The position numbers and the translations under genes were made by a program. Positions 36,101-43,815 of a DNA stretch of 48,879 nt are shown piece after piece (position 1 is the first letter of the stretch; each line of letters starts with the position of its first letter). A model generated the notes under the pieces. That model had not been told where the DNA came from. It did no database searches and saw only the letters and a program-made list of their open reading frames with translations. The stretch lies in contig CAKOKM010000005.1 in NCBI GenBank assembly GCA_934091015.1, forward strand, positions 1 to 48,879. The letters are read 5' to 3'. This stretch comes from an uncultured Bacilli bacterium. Its GTDB lineage: Bacteria > Bacillota_I > Bacilli_A > RF39 > UBA660.

Positions 36101-37236
36101 CAGATATAAGTCATAATTATCGTGAAAAGTATGATTTATTTAAGTTTAGGCAAATAAATGATTATCATCATGCACATGACGCTTATTTAGCAGCAGTTCT
36201 TGGAGAATATAAAGAATACTATTTAAATAAAAATATAACTGAAGAAGTAATAAGAGAAATGAATAATGAGATTGTTAAATTAGATGATGGCAAAAGAATT
36301 AAATTACAATATGGTTATGTTGTAAACAGTCTTGATGAAAATTTATTTGATATTGTAAGTAAAATATCTAGCAAATTTGTTAATGAAAAAACAGGAGATG
36401 TAAATTTTAATCCAAAAGAATTTAATGAAACAGTAGCAAATACCCTATATAGAAATGATATATTGGTAAGTCGAAAATCTGAAGCTAAAGAAGGTAGGTT
36501 TTATAAGGAAAAAATATATAAAAGAGGTATAGGAACTATTCCAATTAATAAAAAAATGGATGTAAAACTTTATGGTGGATATTCAAATATGGAAACAAAG
36601 AATATGATGCTAATAAAATTGAAAGACAATTATAAAATAGTTGGTATTCCTAAATATTTTAATGAGCATACTTACCAAATAGAAATAGATAATTTTATCA
36701 ATGAACAATTAAATAATAAAAAAAATGACAAATTCAAAATTGAAAAAAAAGATATTCTATTTAATACTGAAATTCTTTTTAAAAATCAAAAAGTTTATAT
36801 AAAGGGTTATGGAGTTAGACATAAAAATTGCGAAGTTTGTAATGCAACTCAGTTAAAAATACCAAAAAATTTGCAAATAAAATGGAAATATGCACTTAAT
36901 TATATCTTAAATAAAAATCAAAAATATCAAGAAGATGCATTACAATATATCGATGAAATATATGATTTTTTACTAAATATAAATTATTATCCTTTATTTA
37001 AAGCAGCAATCGATAAAATAAAAAATACAATTTCATTTTCAAAATTAGATATATCTGATAAACAACAAATAATAACCGAATTATTTAATTTATATCATTG
37101 CAATAGTATCACTGCAAATTTAGAAAAATACAATTTAAGTAAAGGATTAGGAAGATTAAGTGATATAAATATTACATCTGGAACTATTATTACCAAATCT
37201 ACAACTGGGCTAAAGGGAAACAAATATGAGTTTTAG
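33177..37236 (+). pseudogene. cas9: cas9 (type II-A), split by a 19-bp insertion
   Basis: RNA-guided DNA nuclease. ATG at 33177, seven bases after AGGAGG. Removing one copy of the 15-bp repeat plus its 4-base linker (19 bp) gives one frame of 1346 aa, close to S. pyogenes Cas9 (1368). RuvC-I IGLDIGTSSVGWAIV (Asp12), arginine-rich bridge helix (RRLKRNTRRRYERRRQRIK), RuvC-II NIMIEFSRNE (Glu778), HNH EIDHIIPRTLIKDNSIDN (His862, Asn885) and RuvC-III YHHAHDAYLAAV (His992, Asp995) are all intact in restored numbering. As it stands the first frame stops at 35291 and the second, 35236-37236, would need its own start. The C-terminus reads STTGLKGNKYEF and lacks the two Arg that read NGG in SpCas9. The end overlaps the cas1 start. 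Confidence 0.95.
35253..35286. repeat. 15-bp direct repeat causing the cas9 frameshift
   Basis: ACTCCAAAAAATATT occurs at 35253-35267 and again at 35272-35286, separated by CGCG. The period is 19, so one copy plus linker shifts the frame by +1. Both copies encode TPKNI in their own frames, exactly where the two cas9 halves join. Confidence 0.95.
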
Positions 37237-37795
37237 AACAGTAGTAATAACAAAACAATCTAAATTAAATTATAAAAACAGATTTTTAGTAGTAAAACAA
37301 GAAGATGATGAAAAGTACATTCATTTAACAGAAATAGATACTATAATTGTTGATTCAATTGCAGTATCTATTTCAGCTTATCTATTAAAAGAATTATCTG
37401 AAAACAAAATAAATATTATTTTTTGTAATGAACAACATAACCCTTTTGGAGAATTTATATCATATTATAGTAAACATAATTCTAGCAAAATAATATTTTT
37501 ACAAACTAATTAGCAGAAACAATATAAAAATAAAATATGGCAGCTTATTGTTAAAAACAAAATAAAAAATCAAGCATTAATGTTACATAAAATTAATTCT
37601 GAAAATATGAATTATTACTTAGTTATATAGATGAAGTACTAATAGGAGATAAAACCAATAGAGAAGGGCATGCTGCTAAAGTATATTTTAATGGGCTATT
37701 TGGAAATGGATTTATAAGAAATTCAATTGATAACATAAATAATGCACTTAATTATGGTTATTCAATTCTTTTATCAACAATAACAAAAGAAATTA
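37226..37795 (+). pseudogene. cas1: cas1 (type II-A), decayed and truncated
   Basis: Integrase subunit of the CRISPR adaptation complex, normally ~290 aa. The N-terminus MSFRTVVITKQSKLNYKNRF is typical of type II Cas1. A TAG at 37511-37513 interrupts it (TGG to TAG is the simplest change, as the family usually has Trp here). A frameshift follows at about 37606-37615, after which TNREGHAAKVYFNGLFG and NNALNYGYSILLS are recognisable in another frame. Homology ends near TKEI at ~37790 with about 95 residues missing, including the catalytic His and second Glu. The gap runs straight into cas2 sequence. Confidence 0.93.
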
Positions 37796-38041
37796 TAATA
37801 GATTTAGAAAATATTTAATTAAAGAAGGATTTATTATGTTACAAGAATCAGTATATTCCAAAATATCATTAAATAATTAGCAATCAGACGCTTTGATTCA
37901 AAGAATTAAAAAAAATTCTCCAAGAAAAGGAGTAATTCAATTACTAACCATTACTGAAAAGCAATATTCAAATATACAATATATTTTAGGAAATAATGAT
38001 AATAAAATAATTAATAGTGATGATAGGCTAATAGTGCTATG
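37790..38041 (+). pseudogene. cas2: cas2 (type II-A) remnant
   Basis: Homology begins without a start codon at about 37793 (NRFRKYLIKEGFIMLQESVY), so the first ~20 residues are gone, lost in the same deletion that removed the end of cas1. A TAG at about 37878-37880 interrupts the frame (SKISLNN, stop, QSDALIQ). The rest (KGVIQLLTITEKQYSNI and the end DDRLIVL) is clearly type II Cas2. The terminal TGA overlaps the csn2 ATG, as in intact II-A operons. Not functional as read. Confidence 0.9.
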
Positions 38042-38705
38042 AAAATAAAGATTAATTTTATAGATTCAATTATAGATTTTGATATTTCAAATATATATTC
38101 TTTCGAATTATATAATAAAAAATATTTATATAGAATAAGTGAATTGTTTTATAAATTAAGTATAGGAGAATTAGTAGAAGAAATTAAATTATTCAAAGGA
38201 ATAGAAGAAATAAATCTTTTAAATAAAGTCAAATTTTTTGCAAATTATTTCGATTTTGATTATATGGGATATTCAACAGAATTATTAAAACATATCATTA
38301 AAAATTTAGAAATATATAACTATGAAGAAATCATGAAACAATATTATAAATTAATTAAAATAATTAAAAGTGAATTATTTAATCTAGAATTACCTATTAA
38401 AATTAATGAATGTGAAAGTATTGGTGAACTTCTTAAATCAGCAAAACCATTTATTGAAAAAAAGATTCTTTATTAGATAATTTATTATTATTAATAGATA
38501 TAGAAAAGGAATTAAATTTAAATCATATTTTAGTATTTATAAATTTAAAAAATTTTCTTAGTGAAATTGAACTAACAGAATTTTATAAATATGTAATTTA
38601 TAATAATGCAAAAGTAATAATGATTGATTTAAAAAACAATTGCATATAAAAAACTATGAAAAAGTAATAATAATTGATGAAAATTTAGATGAAAATATGA
38701 TATAG
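38039..38705 (+). pseudogene. csn2: csn2 (type II-A), frameshifted
   Basis: Csn2 is the ring-shaped DNA-end-binding adaptation protein that defines type II-A. ATG at 38039 overlaps the end of cas2. The first frame runs 145 aa to 38476 (ending AKPFIEKKILY). Loss of one A in the A-run at 38457-38463 explains the shift: the next frame continues with HILVFINLKNFLSEIELTEF, the conserved ILVFIN strand of Csn2. A second shift near 38640 leads to EKVIIIDENLDENMI, the usual end of the family. The combined length of ~222 aa fits short Csn2 proteins. Confidence 0.88.
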
Positions 38706-38786
38706 TATAGTTATAGATGAAATAGAAAATTTCCATTTAAGATTAATAATTACTCTATGATTATTATAATAGAACTAAGATTTGAG
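38706..38786 (+). promoter_or_regulatory. CRISPR leader
   Basis: AT-rich 80 bases ending in ATTTGAG directly before the first repeat; ATTTGAG is a known leader-anchoring sequence of type II-A arrays. TATAAT at 38765-38770 could start the pre-crRNA about 10 bases before the first repeat; the -35 is poor. Confidence 0.75.
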
Positions 38787-39217
38787 GTTTTAGTTCTATG
38801 TTATCTTAAATGGTATTAAAACTGATAGAGTTCATAAATTAGTTGGAAGATGGTTTTAGTTCTATGTCATCTTAAATGGTATTAAAACATTGTAATGTCT
38901 CATAGCTTATAGATCGAGGTTTTAGTTCTATGTCATCTTAAATGGTATTAAAACTGCAGAAGCTGATCGTGAATCTACTTTCATGTTTTAGTTCTATGTC
39001 ATCTTAAATGGTATTAAAACATTTTTATTCAAAATGTGTTATAATTAAATGTTTTAGTTCTATGTCATCTTAAATGGTATTAAAACTCACAAAAGAAGAT
39101 AAGGTATTTACTAGATGTTTTAGTTCTATGTCATCTTAAATGGTATTAAAACAGTTAATAAAATAACTCACGATGCTAAGACGTTTTAGTTCTATGTCAT
39201 CTTAAATGGTATTAAAC
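38787..39217 (+). CRISPR. Type II-A CRISPR array, 7 repeats and 6 spacers
   Basis: 36-bp repeats beginning GTTTTAGTTCTATGTCATC and ending TGGTATTAAAAC, starting at 38787, 38853, 38919, 38985, 39051, 39117 and 39183. All six spacers are exactly 30 bp. Repeats 2-6 are identical. Repeat 1 has a C-to-T change at position 16 and repeat 7 lacks one A near its end, as leader-distal repeats often do. Transcription is rightward from the leader. The repeat pairs with the tracrRNA at 33043-33141. No spacer matches elsewhere in the window were noticed by eye. Confidence 0.98.
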
Positions 39218-39356
39218 TAAAATAAAAGCCTTTTAGATCACAAATATACAAAGAAAAAAATTACGTTCTTACATAAAAATTATATTTAGCAAATAATCAT
39301 TATATAGAATCATATAATTAACTAAAACGCATAGAAAAAGTATGAATATAAATCTA
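39218..39356. other. Island remainder between array and right repeat
   Basis: About 140 bases of AT-rich DNA with no ORF, hairpin or repeat that I can support. It belongs to the inserted segment because the right 43-bp repeat follows. Confidence 0.5.
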
Positions 39357-39399
39357 AATTCAAATAAAAAACTTAGTAGATAATCTCTATTAAGTTTTT
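39357..39399. repeat. 43-bp direct repeat, right copy (island boundary)
   Basis: Identical to 32901-32943 in all 43 bases. It carries a second copy of the terminator hairpin, which here serves the 38 aa minus-strand gene; that gene's stop codon begins on the last base of the repeat. Confidence 0.95.
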
Positions 39400-39515
39400 T
39401 ACATAGCAATTATATAATAAATAATACCTATTGCTGAACTTGCAACAATAGCTAGAAGACAAATCCATACTAATATTTTAGATCCAATGCTTTTCTTTTT
39501 TGCTCTATAAGCCAT
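39399..39515 (-). CDS. 38 aa single-pass membrane peptide
   Basis: Minus-strand ATG at 39515 with GAGGTGA eight bases upstream, stop TAA at 39401-39399. It encodes MAYRAKKKSIGSKILVWICL followed by a hydrophobic helix. The Lys-rich head, single membrane segment and size resemble the DUF4044-type small membrane proteins of Firmicutes; that assignment is tentative. Before the island inserted, it would have been the convergent neighbour of the 69 aa gene at 32718-32927, sharing one terminator. Confidence 0.7.
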   Translation of the reverse strand: MAYRAKKKSIGSKILVWICLLAIVASSAIGIIYYIIAM

Positions 39516-39595
39516 AATACTTATTCACCTCAAATTAATTATACAAAACTTATCATAAAATTAAAAGAAAATAATATGATTAATTAGGTGAAAAC

Positions 39596-40156
39596 ATGAA
39601 ATTTAATTATATGAAGATTATACGTAGCAGATTTAAGTTTCTTTTTATACTTTTATTTATTGGATTAATATTAGGAATAATATTATATTTAAATTGTAGC
39701 CAAAATATTAAACAAAATATTGATTTAACACTTGCCTCCAGCTTAACAAACATTAAAGATAGTCATCAAAATCAAATATTAATTCATTTATTAATAATAA
39801 GTTTAATAATTATATCATCATGTTTTATAATTGGTTTTATTCCCTTAATTATATATTATTTATATGAAACAACATCAATCGGTTTTCTATTAGCATCATT
39901 CATTCACTATAAAAAAATTAAAGGCATCTATTATGCCATAGTGTTTATATTAACAAATAAACTATTACATTTAATATTTTTATCATATCTTTTATATATC
40001 ACATATAAATATATAAAAATTTTTATTAAAAATAATTATAAAATTACCAACTTAAACAATTATTTATTAAGATGCTTTATAACACTTATTGTAATATTAT
40101 TAAATGATATTTTTTTATATTATTATGGAAACACAATAATTAATATTTTAATTTAA
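39596..40156 (+). CDS. SpoIIM-like multi-pass membrane protein
   Basis: A 186 aa protein with about five membrane segments (near residues 13-32, 63-87, 92-105, 110-135 and 155-180). The first helix with LLFIGLILGIILY and the loop/helix order resemble stage II sporulation protein M, a membrane protein of the engulfment machinery that is also kept in some non-sporulating relatives. In B. subtilis spoIIM lies near a xer recombinase gene, as here (xer at 43944-44807), which supports the guess mildly. TTAGGTG ribosome site. Confidence 0.5.
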   Translation: MKFNYMKIIRSRFKFLFILLFIGLILGIILYLNCSQNIKQNIDLTLASSLTNIKDSHQNQILIHLLIISLIIISSCFIIGFIPLIIYYLYETTSIGFLLASFIHYKKIKGIYYAIVFILTNKLLHLIFLSYLLYITYKYIKIFIKNNYKITNLNNYLLRCFITLIVILLNDIFLYYYGNTIINILI

Positions 40157-40186
40157 GAATAACTATTAATAATCATGTTTTTTTGA

Positions 40187-40192
40187 TACAAT
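40187..40192 (+). promoter_or_regulatory. -10 element of mnmA, possibly leaderless transcript
   Basis: TACAAT ending seven bases before the first possible start (GTG 40199). No ribosome site is visible, so the mRNA may begin at or near the start codon. Confidence 0.45.
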
Positions 40193-40207
40193 AAATACGT
40201 GATGTTT

Positions 40208-41314
40208 ATGGAAAAAGTTGTAATTGGAATGAGTGGTGGAGTAGATTCTTCTGTTGCCGCTTATCTATTAAAAAAGCAAGGTTATGAAGTAATTGGTTTA
40301 TTTATGCGTAATTGGGATTCATTAGTAAATGATGATATTAACGGTAATCCCAATCTTAACAATAATATTTGTCCTCAAGAACAAGATTATAATGATGCCC
40401 TAGCTGTATGTAATCATTTAGGTATACCACTTCATAGAATAGATTTTGTTAAAGAATATTGGGATAACGTTTTTACTTATTTCTTAGATGAATTAAAAAA
40501 AGGAAGAACACCAAATCCCGATTTAATGTGTAACAAATATATTAAATTCGATCTATTTAAAAAAGAAGCTAAAAGATTAGGTGCTGATTATATAGCTACT
40601 GGTCATTACGCAAGAATTGTAGGTAATAGACTTTTAAGAGCTGTTGATTTAAATAAAGATCAAACCTACTTCTTAGCTCAAGTAAGTGAAGATGCACTAA
40701 AAGACGTATTATTTCCTATTGGCGATCTAACAAAGCCGGAGGTACGTGAAATAGCCAAAATGCAAAATATACCAACAGCAACAAAAAAGGACTCAACTGG
40801 AATATGCTTTATTGGTGAAAGAAATTATCAAAAATTTGTATCAAACTATTTAAAACCAAATCCAGGAGATATAATTGATATAGATACAAATAAAGTAATT
40901 GGTACACATACTGGTTTAATGAATTATACAATTGGACAAAGACGAAATGTAGGAATATCAGGTAATTTAGAAAAACACTTTGTAGTAGGTAAAAATGTTG
41001 CCGAAAATAAACTTTATGTCGCATTTGGAGAAGATAGTGAGTATTTATATTCTGATTCATGTATCATTGAAAACATTAACTTTTTATGTCAAACAAGACA
41101 TACATTCTGTACTGCTAAATTTAGATATAGAGGACCAGATTATGAAGTAATATTAGAATATTTAGAAAATAACGAAATACTAGTAAGATATCCTGAAAAG
41201 GTTAAAGCCGTAACACCAGGACAGGCTTGCGTTTTATATTTAGGAGAGCAATGTTTAGGTTCCGGAATAATAAAAACTGTTATGAAAAATGGTGAAAAAC
41301 TTTGGTATTTATAA
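40208..41314 (+). CDS. mnmA: tRNA-specific 2-thiouridylase MnmA
   Basis: Adds sulfur to U34 of tRNAs for Lys, Glu and Gln. From the ATG at 40208 (MEKVVIGMSGGVDSS) it is 368 aa; in-frame GTG 40199 and ATG 40202 are alternatives. The PP-loop SGGVDSS is at residues 9-15. Catalytic Cys occurs in PDLMCNKYIKF and the second in TGICFIGER. DQTYFLAQ and GQRRNVGI are family signatures. The gene stands alone with a -10 element and a terminator. Confidence 0.97.
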   Translation: MEKVVIGMSGGVDSSVAAYLLKKQGYEVIGLFMRNWDSLVNDDINGNPNLNNNICPQEQDYNDALAVCNHLGIPLHRIDFVKEYWDNVFTYFLDELKKGRTPNPDLMCNKYIKFDLFKKEAKRLGADYIATGHYARIVGNRLLRAVDLNKDQTYFLAQVSEDALKDVLFPIGDLTKPEVREIAKMQNIPTATKKDSTGICFIGERNYQKFVSNYLKPNPGDIIDIDTNKVIGTHTGLMNYTIGQRRNVGISGNLEKHFVVGKNVAENKLYVAFGEDSEYLYSDSCIIENINFLCQTRHTFCTAKFRYRGPDYEVILEYLENNEILVRYPEKVKAVTPGQACVLYLGEQCLGSGIIKTVMKNGEKLWYL

Positions 41315-41322
41315 AACCATAT

Positions 41323-41350
41323 AAAGTACTATTATAGTGCTTTTTCTTTT
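41323..41350 (+). terminator. Terminator of mnmA
   Basis: 9-bp stem AAAGTACTA / TAGTGCTTT (one G-T pair), 3-base loop, T-rich tail. Confidence 0.85.
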
Positions 41351-41370
41351 ACAAAAGTTTACTCCACCGC

Positions 41371-41399
41371 TTGACAAGTAAGTGTCAATAAGATATGAT
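41371..41399 (+). promoter_or_regulatory. Promoter and palindromic operator of the XRE gene
   Basis: TTGACA (41371-41376), 17-base spacer and TATGAT (41394-41399). The -35 is half of a perfect palindrome, TTGACA-N6-TGTCAA (41371-41388), a plausible operator for the adjacent helix-turn-helix protein. Confidence 0.75.
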
Positions 41400-41428
41400 T
41401 AAAATGTAAAGAAAGTAGGTAAAACATT

Positions 41429-42202
41429 ATGAATAGATTAAATGAAATATTACAAGAATTAGGGATATCAAAAGTTAGATTAGCAAAATATCTAGGTGTT
41501 TCAAGACAAATGGTTTATAATTATCTTGAATTAAATTCATTAAATGAATGGCCTAAAGAAAAGAAAATAGCGTTATTAAAATTATTAGATATAGAAGATG
41601 GAGAAGATGATACATTAAATAATATTGATGTAACAACAGAATATTTAGTTGAAGTGGAAGAAAGACTAAACAAAGCATTAAAATCTACTTCAAATAATGA
41701 ATATTTAGACTTAAAAGGATTAAGAAAAGAAGAACAACAATTAGTTAGTGATATCACTTATTTAATCAAAGACAAATTATTAGAAGAAGATAATAGAGAA
41801 GAGAGATATTATACTCTACTATACACTTTTCATTTATTACAATGTGTTGATAATATTGATGAAATAAAATATCTATTAGCATATATGTCAAAATATGCTG
41901 GTTTCACTAATCCAAATGAATTCAAATTTAATGAAAACAAACAATTTATGTTTGAAGGAATCATCCATTCAGCATTCAATTTGTACCTTAATGGTAATCC
42001 ATCAAAGAGTAGAGTAATAGAATCAAGAAAACGTTTTGTTGAAGAAATAGAATCACGTAACGAAGAAAAACTATCACGCACTCAACAATTAAACACAATT
42101 AGATTTCAAGCATTACGTGAATTAGGTTACACCACTATTAATCCAGAAAATGCTTCTGAAGTTTTCGAAAAAATAGCTGAAATAGAAGCAAGATCTAGGT
42201 AA
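41429..42202 (+). CDS. XRE-family transcriptional regulator
   Basis: A 257 aa protein with an N-terminal Cro/CI-type helix-turn-helix (LNEILQELGISKVRLAKYLG, then VSRQMVYNYLE, residues 3-33). A ~220-residue Glu/Lys-rich helical region of unknown role follows. It has no catalytic motif. The TTGACA-N6-TGTCAA palindrome over its own -35 suggests negative autoregulation. It is the last rightward gene before the gene-free dif region. AAGTAGG ribosome site. The targets are unknown. Confidence 0.85.
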   Translation: MNRLNEILQELGISKVRLAKYLGVSRQMVYNYLELNSLNEWPKEKKIALLKLLDIEDGEDDTLNNIDVTTEYLVEVEERLNKALKSTSNNEYLDLKGLRKEEQQLVSDITYLIKDKLLEEDNREERYYTLLYTFHLLQCVDNIDEIKYLLAYMSKYAGFTNPNEFKFNENKQFMFEGIIHSAFNLYLNGNPSKSRVIESRKRFVEEIESRNEEKLSRTQQLNTIRFQALRELGYTTINPENASEVFEKIAEIEARSR

Positions 42203-42226
42203 GTAAAATAAATATTCTAAATTTTG

Positions 42227-42277
42227 AAACTACCCCTTCTCTATTTAAATCAATCTAAAGTGGAGAGGGGAGTTTTA
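42227..42277 (+). terminator. Terminator after the XRE gene
   Basis: Long GC-rich stem: AAACTACCCCTTCTC against GAGAGGGGAGTTT with small bulges, ~20-base loop, then TTTT. Confidence 0.75.
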
Positions 42278-42541
42278 CTTTAAAATAAGTCATTATATTC
42301 TAGCCTATGTATAACATATATACATTGTAATTAAATTAATAAAAAGATTTGATATTATAATTATTAAACTAAATAGTAAATAAATATATTAATAGATAAA
42401 ATTTAATTAACATGAAAAAAATAAAATTATTTAAGAAATAGTAGATAAATATATCTAATAATTTACATGTATAATAAATCAGATAAATCCAGTAAATAAA
42501 GTTAGATGGATAAATTTATTATCTTTTTATCATAAAATACA

Positions 42542-42569
42542 ACTTCCTATAATATATATTATGTTAACC
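42542..42569 (+). other. dif: Probable dif site (XerCD recombination site)
   Basis: Left arm ACTTCCTATAA, centre TATATA, right arm TTATGTTAACC. From memory, B. subtilis dif is ACTTCCTAGAA, TATATA, TTATGTAAACT, giving 25 of 28 identical bases with the right architecture (11-6-11). It lies in a gene-free stretch where the prevailing gene orientation flips, and a Xer recombinase gene is 1.4 kb away. XerC/XerD act here to resolve chromosome dimers at the replication terminus. Confidence 0.9.
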
Positions 42570-42667
42570 AATGCATATTTAAAAAGAAAAGAGCTATTTA
42601 TTACCAATCATTATATAATATACCCCGCGCTATATCACTATCACTATTTTATAATTAAATCTTAATA

Positions 42668-42694
42668 AGTTAGTTATCAATAAACTAATTTTTT
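42668..42694 (+). terminator. Isolated terminator-like hairpin
   Basis: TTAGTT / AACTAA stem followed by six T in the gene-free region; no gene immediately precedes it. Confidence 0.45.
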
Positions 42695-42981
42695 ATTTGC
42701 AAAATTACATTCTCTCATAAGCATTTTTATATTTATAAATTTTTGTTATATAAATTTTTTAATATACTTATAATTAATAATTATTTTTTATTCAAATTAG
42801 ATTTTATACATTATATTAATTATAAATTTTTATTTAGTATATTATCTTATTTACTAATAAGCAAATATAAAACTTATATTTTTTAATTTATATATAACGA
42901 TCATTCCAAAAATGCAAATTCTCTATTTTGTGCTCCACTATCTCCTACTTTTTTTACTTTACGTTTAGTTTACACAATAAA

Positions 42982-43725
42982 TTACAACACAAATTCAGTC
43001 AAAATAACTACAATTAAGCCGAGTAGAGTGCCTAAAACAATATTCTTTTTACTATACTTCTCAACTTCTTTAAATATTTCATTAAAACTAATAGAAACCA
43101 TAATACCAGATACAAATAAAAGTATTAAGCTAATAAGTAAATTAGATAAAAATCTATATAAAAACAAATACGCAATAACAGCCCCTATTGTTTCAGCAAA
43201 ACCACTAATTAAAGTATAAATAAATGCCCTACTCTTTTTATTTGTTCCATAATAAGTCGGAATAGCAATGGCAATCCCTTCAGGTATATTATGAAGCATT
43301 ATCGCAACACTAAGCTTAATTCCTAAATTAATATTTATAGTTGATGATAGAAAAGTGAGAATCCCTTCTGGCATATTATGAATCATTAATCCTATCATTG
43401 AAAGTATTCCTATTTTTTCTAAACTATTTGAATTATTTTTAATAGTAAACCTATCAATAATCTTAATAATCAAATTTCCAACAACCAGCATTCCCAGTAA
43501 AACAATAGTAGCAACAAATAAATTATATTCTTTTAACAAATAAAAAAATCCATCGGGTATTAATTCAAATAAAGAAATAAAGAACATAATAGAACCTGAA
43601 AACGCTAAAGAAAAGCCTATAAATCCGTTAACGTTCTTCGGTTTTAAATATATAAAGAAATATCCAATCGTTGTAGATATTCCCGCTAAAAAAGTAATTA
43701 AAAATGGTATATAAAAATTATTCAT
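42982..43725 (-). CDS. ZIP-family metal transporter (ZupT-like)
   Basis: Divalent metal uptake transporter, 247 aa with about eight membrane helices. The two metal-binding signatures HNMPEG (about residue 115) and HNIPEG (about 145) are those of ZIP/ZupT proteins. A loop with FELIPDGFF earlier and the end FNEIFKEVEKY are also typical. Likely substrates are zinc, iron or manganese; the sequence does not say which. Single gene, first of the leftward-oriented genes beyond dif. Confidence 0.92.
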   Translation of the reverse strand: MNNFYIPFLITFLAGISTTIGYFFIYLKPKNVNGFIGFSLAFSGSIMFFISLFELIPDGFFYLLKEYNLFVATIVLLGMLVVGNLIIKIIDRFTIKNNSNSLEKIGILSMIGLMIHNMPEGILTFLSSTININLGIKLSVAIMLHNIPEGIAIAIPTYYGTNKKSRAFIYTLISGFAETIGAVIAYLFLYRFLSNLLISLILLFVSGIMVSISFNEIFKEVEKYSKKNIVLGTLLGLIVVILTEFVL

Positions 43726-43815
43726 ATTAAACTATATGAAATAAAATTAAAAAATAACCATTAATTACCATAATAAACAAAAGAAAAATTACCATACTAT
43801 TATTAGGAGGTAATT

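Larger units (their letters stand above)
42278..42981. other. Gene-free region around dif
   Basis: About 700 bases, extremely AT-rich, no ORF with coding character on either strand. It holds the dif site (42542-42569), a small GC spot (CCCCGCGC near 42623) and one terminator-like hairpin (42668-42694). The prevailing gene direction changes across it. Confidence 0.8.

Noticed and set aside
35236..37236. Second half of cas9 as an independently translated protein (split Cas9)
   Set aside because: The ATG at 35236 lies upstream of the repeat in the out-of-frame overlap and has no ribosome site. The 19-bp direct-repeat insertion explains the split better.
37511..37880. TAG stops in both cas1 and cas2 as possible amber recoding
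   Set aside because: TAG ends normal genes in this window (for example metG), and the same genes also carry frameshifts and a deletion, so plain decay explains the stops.
42616..42632. GC spot CCCCGCGC near dif as a protein-binding or replication-arrest site
   Set aside because: A single short occurrence without symmetry or repeats; no basis to assign a function.
42278..42981. Possible gene remnants in the gene-free region around dif
   Set aside because: No frame over ~30 codons with a start and coding-like composition was seen on either strand.
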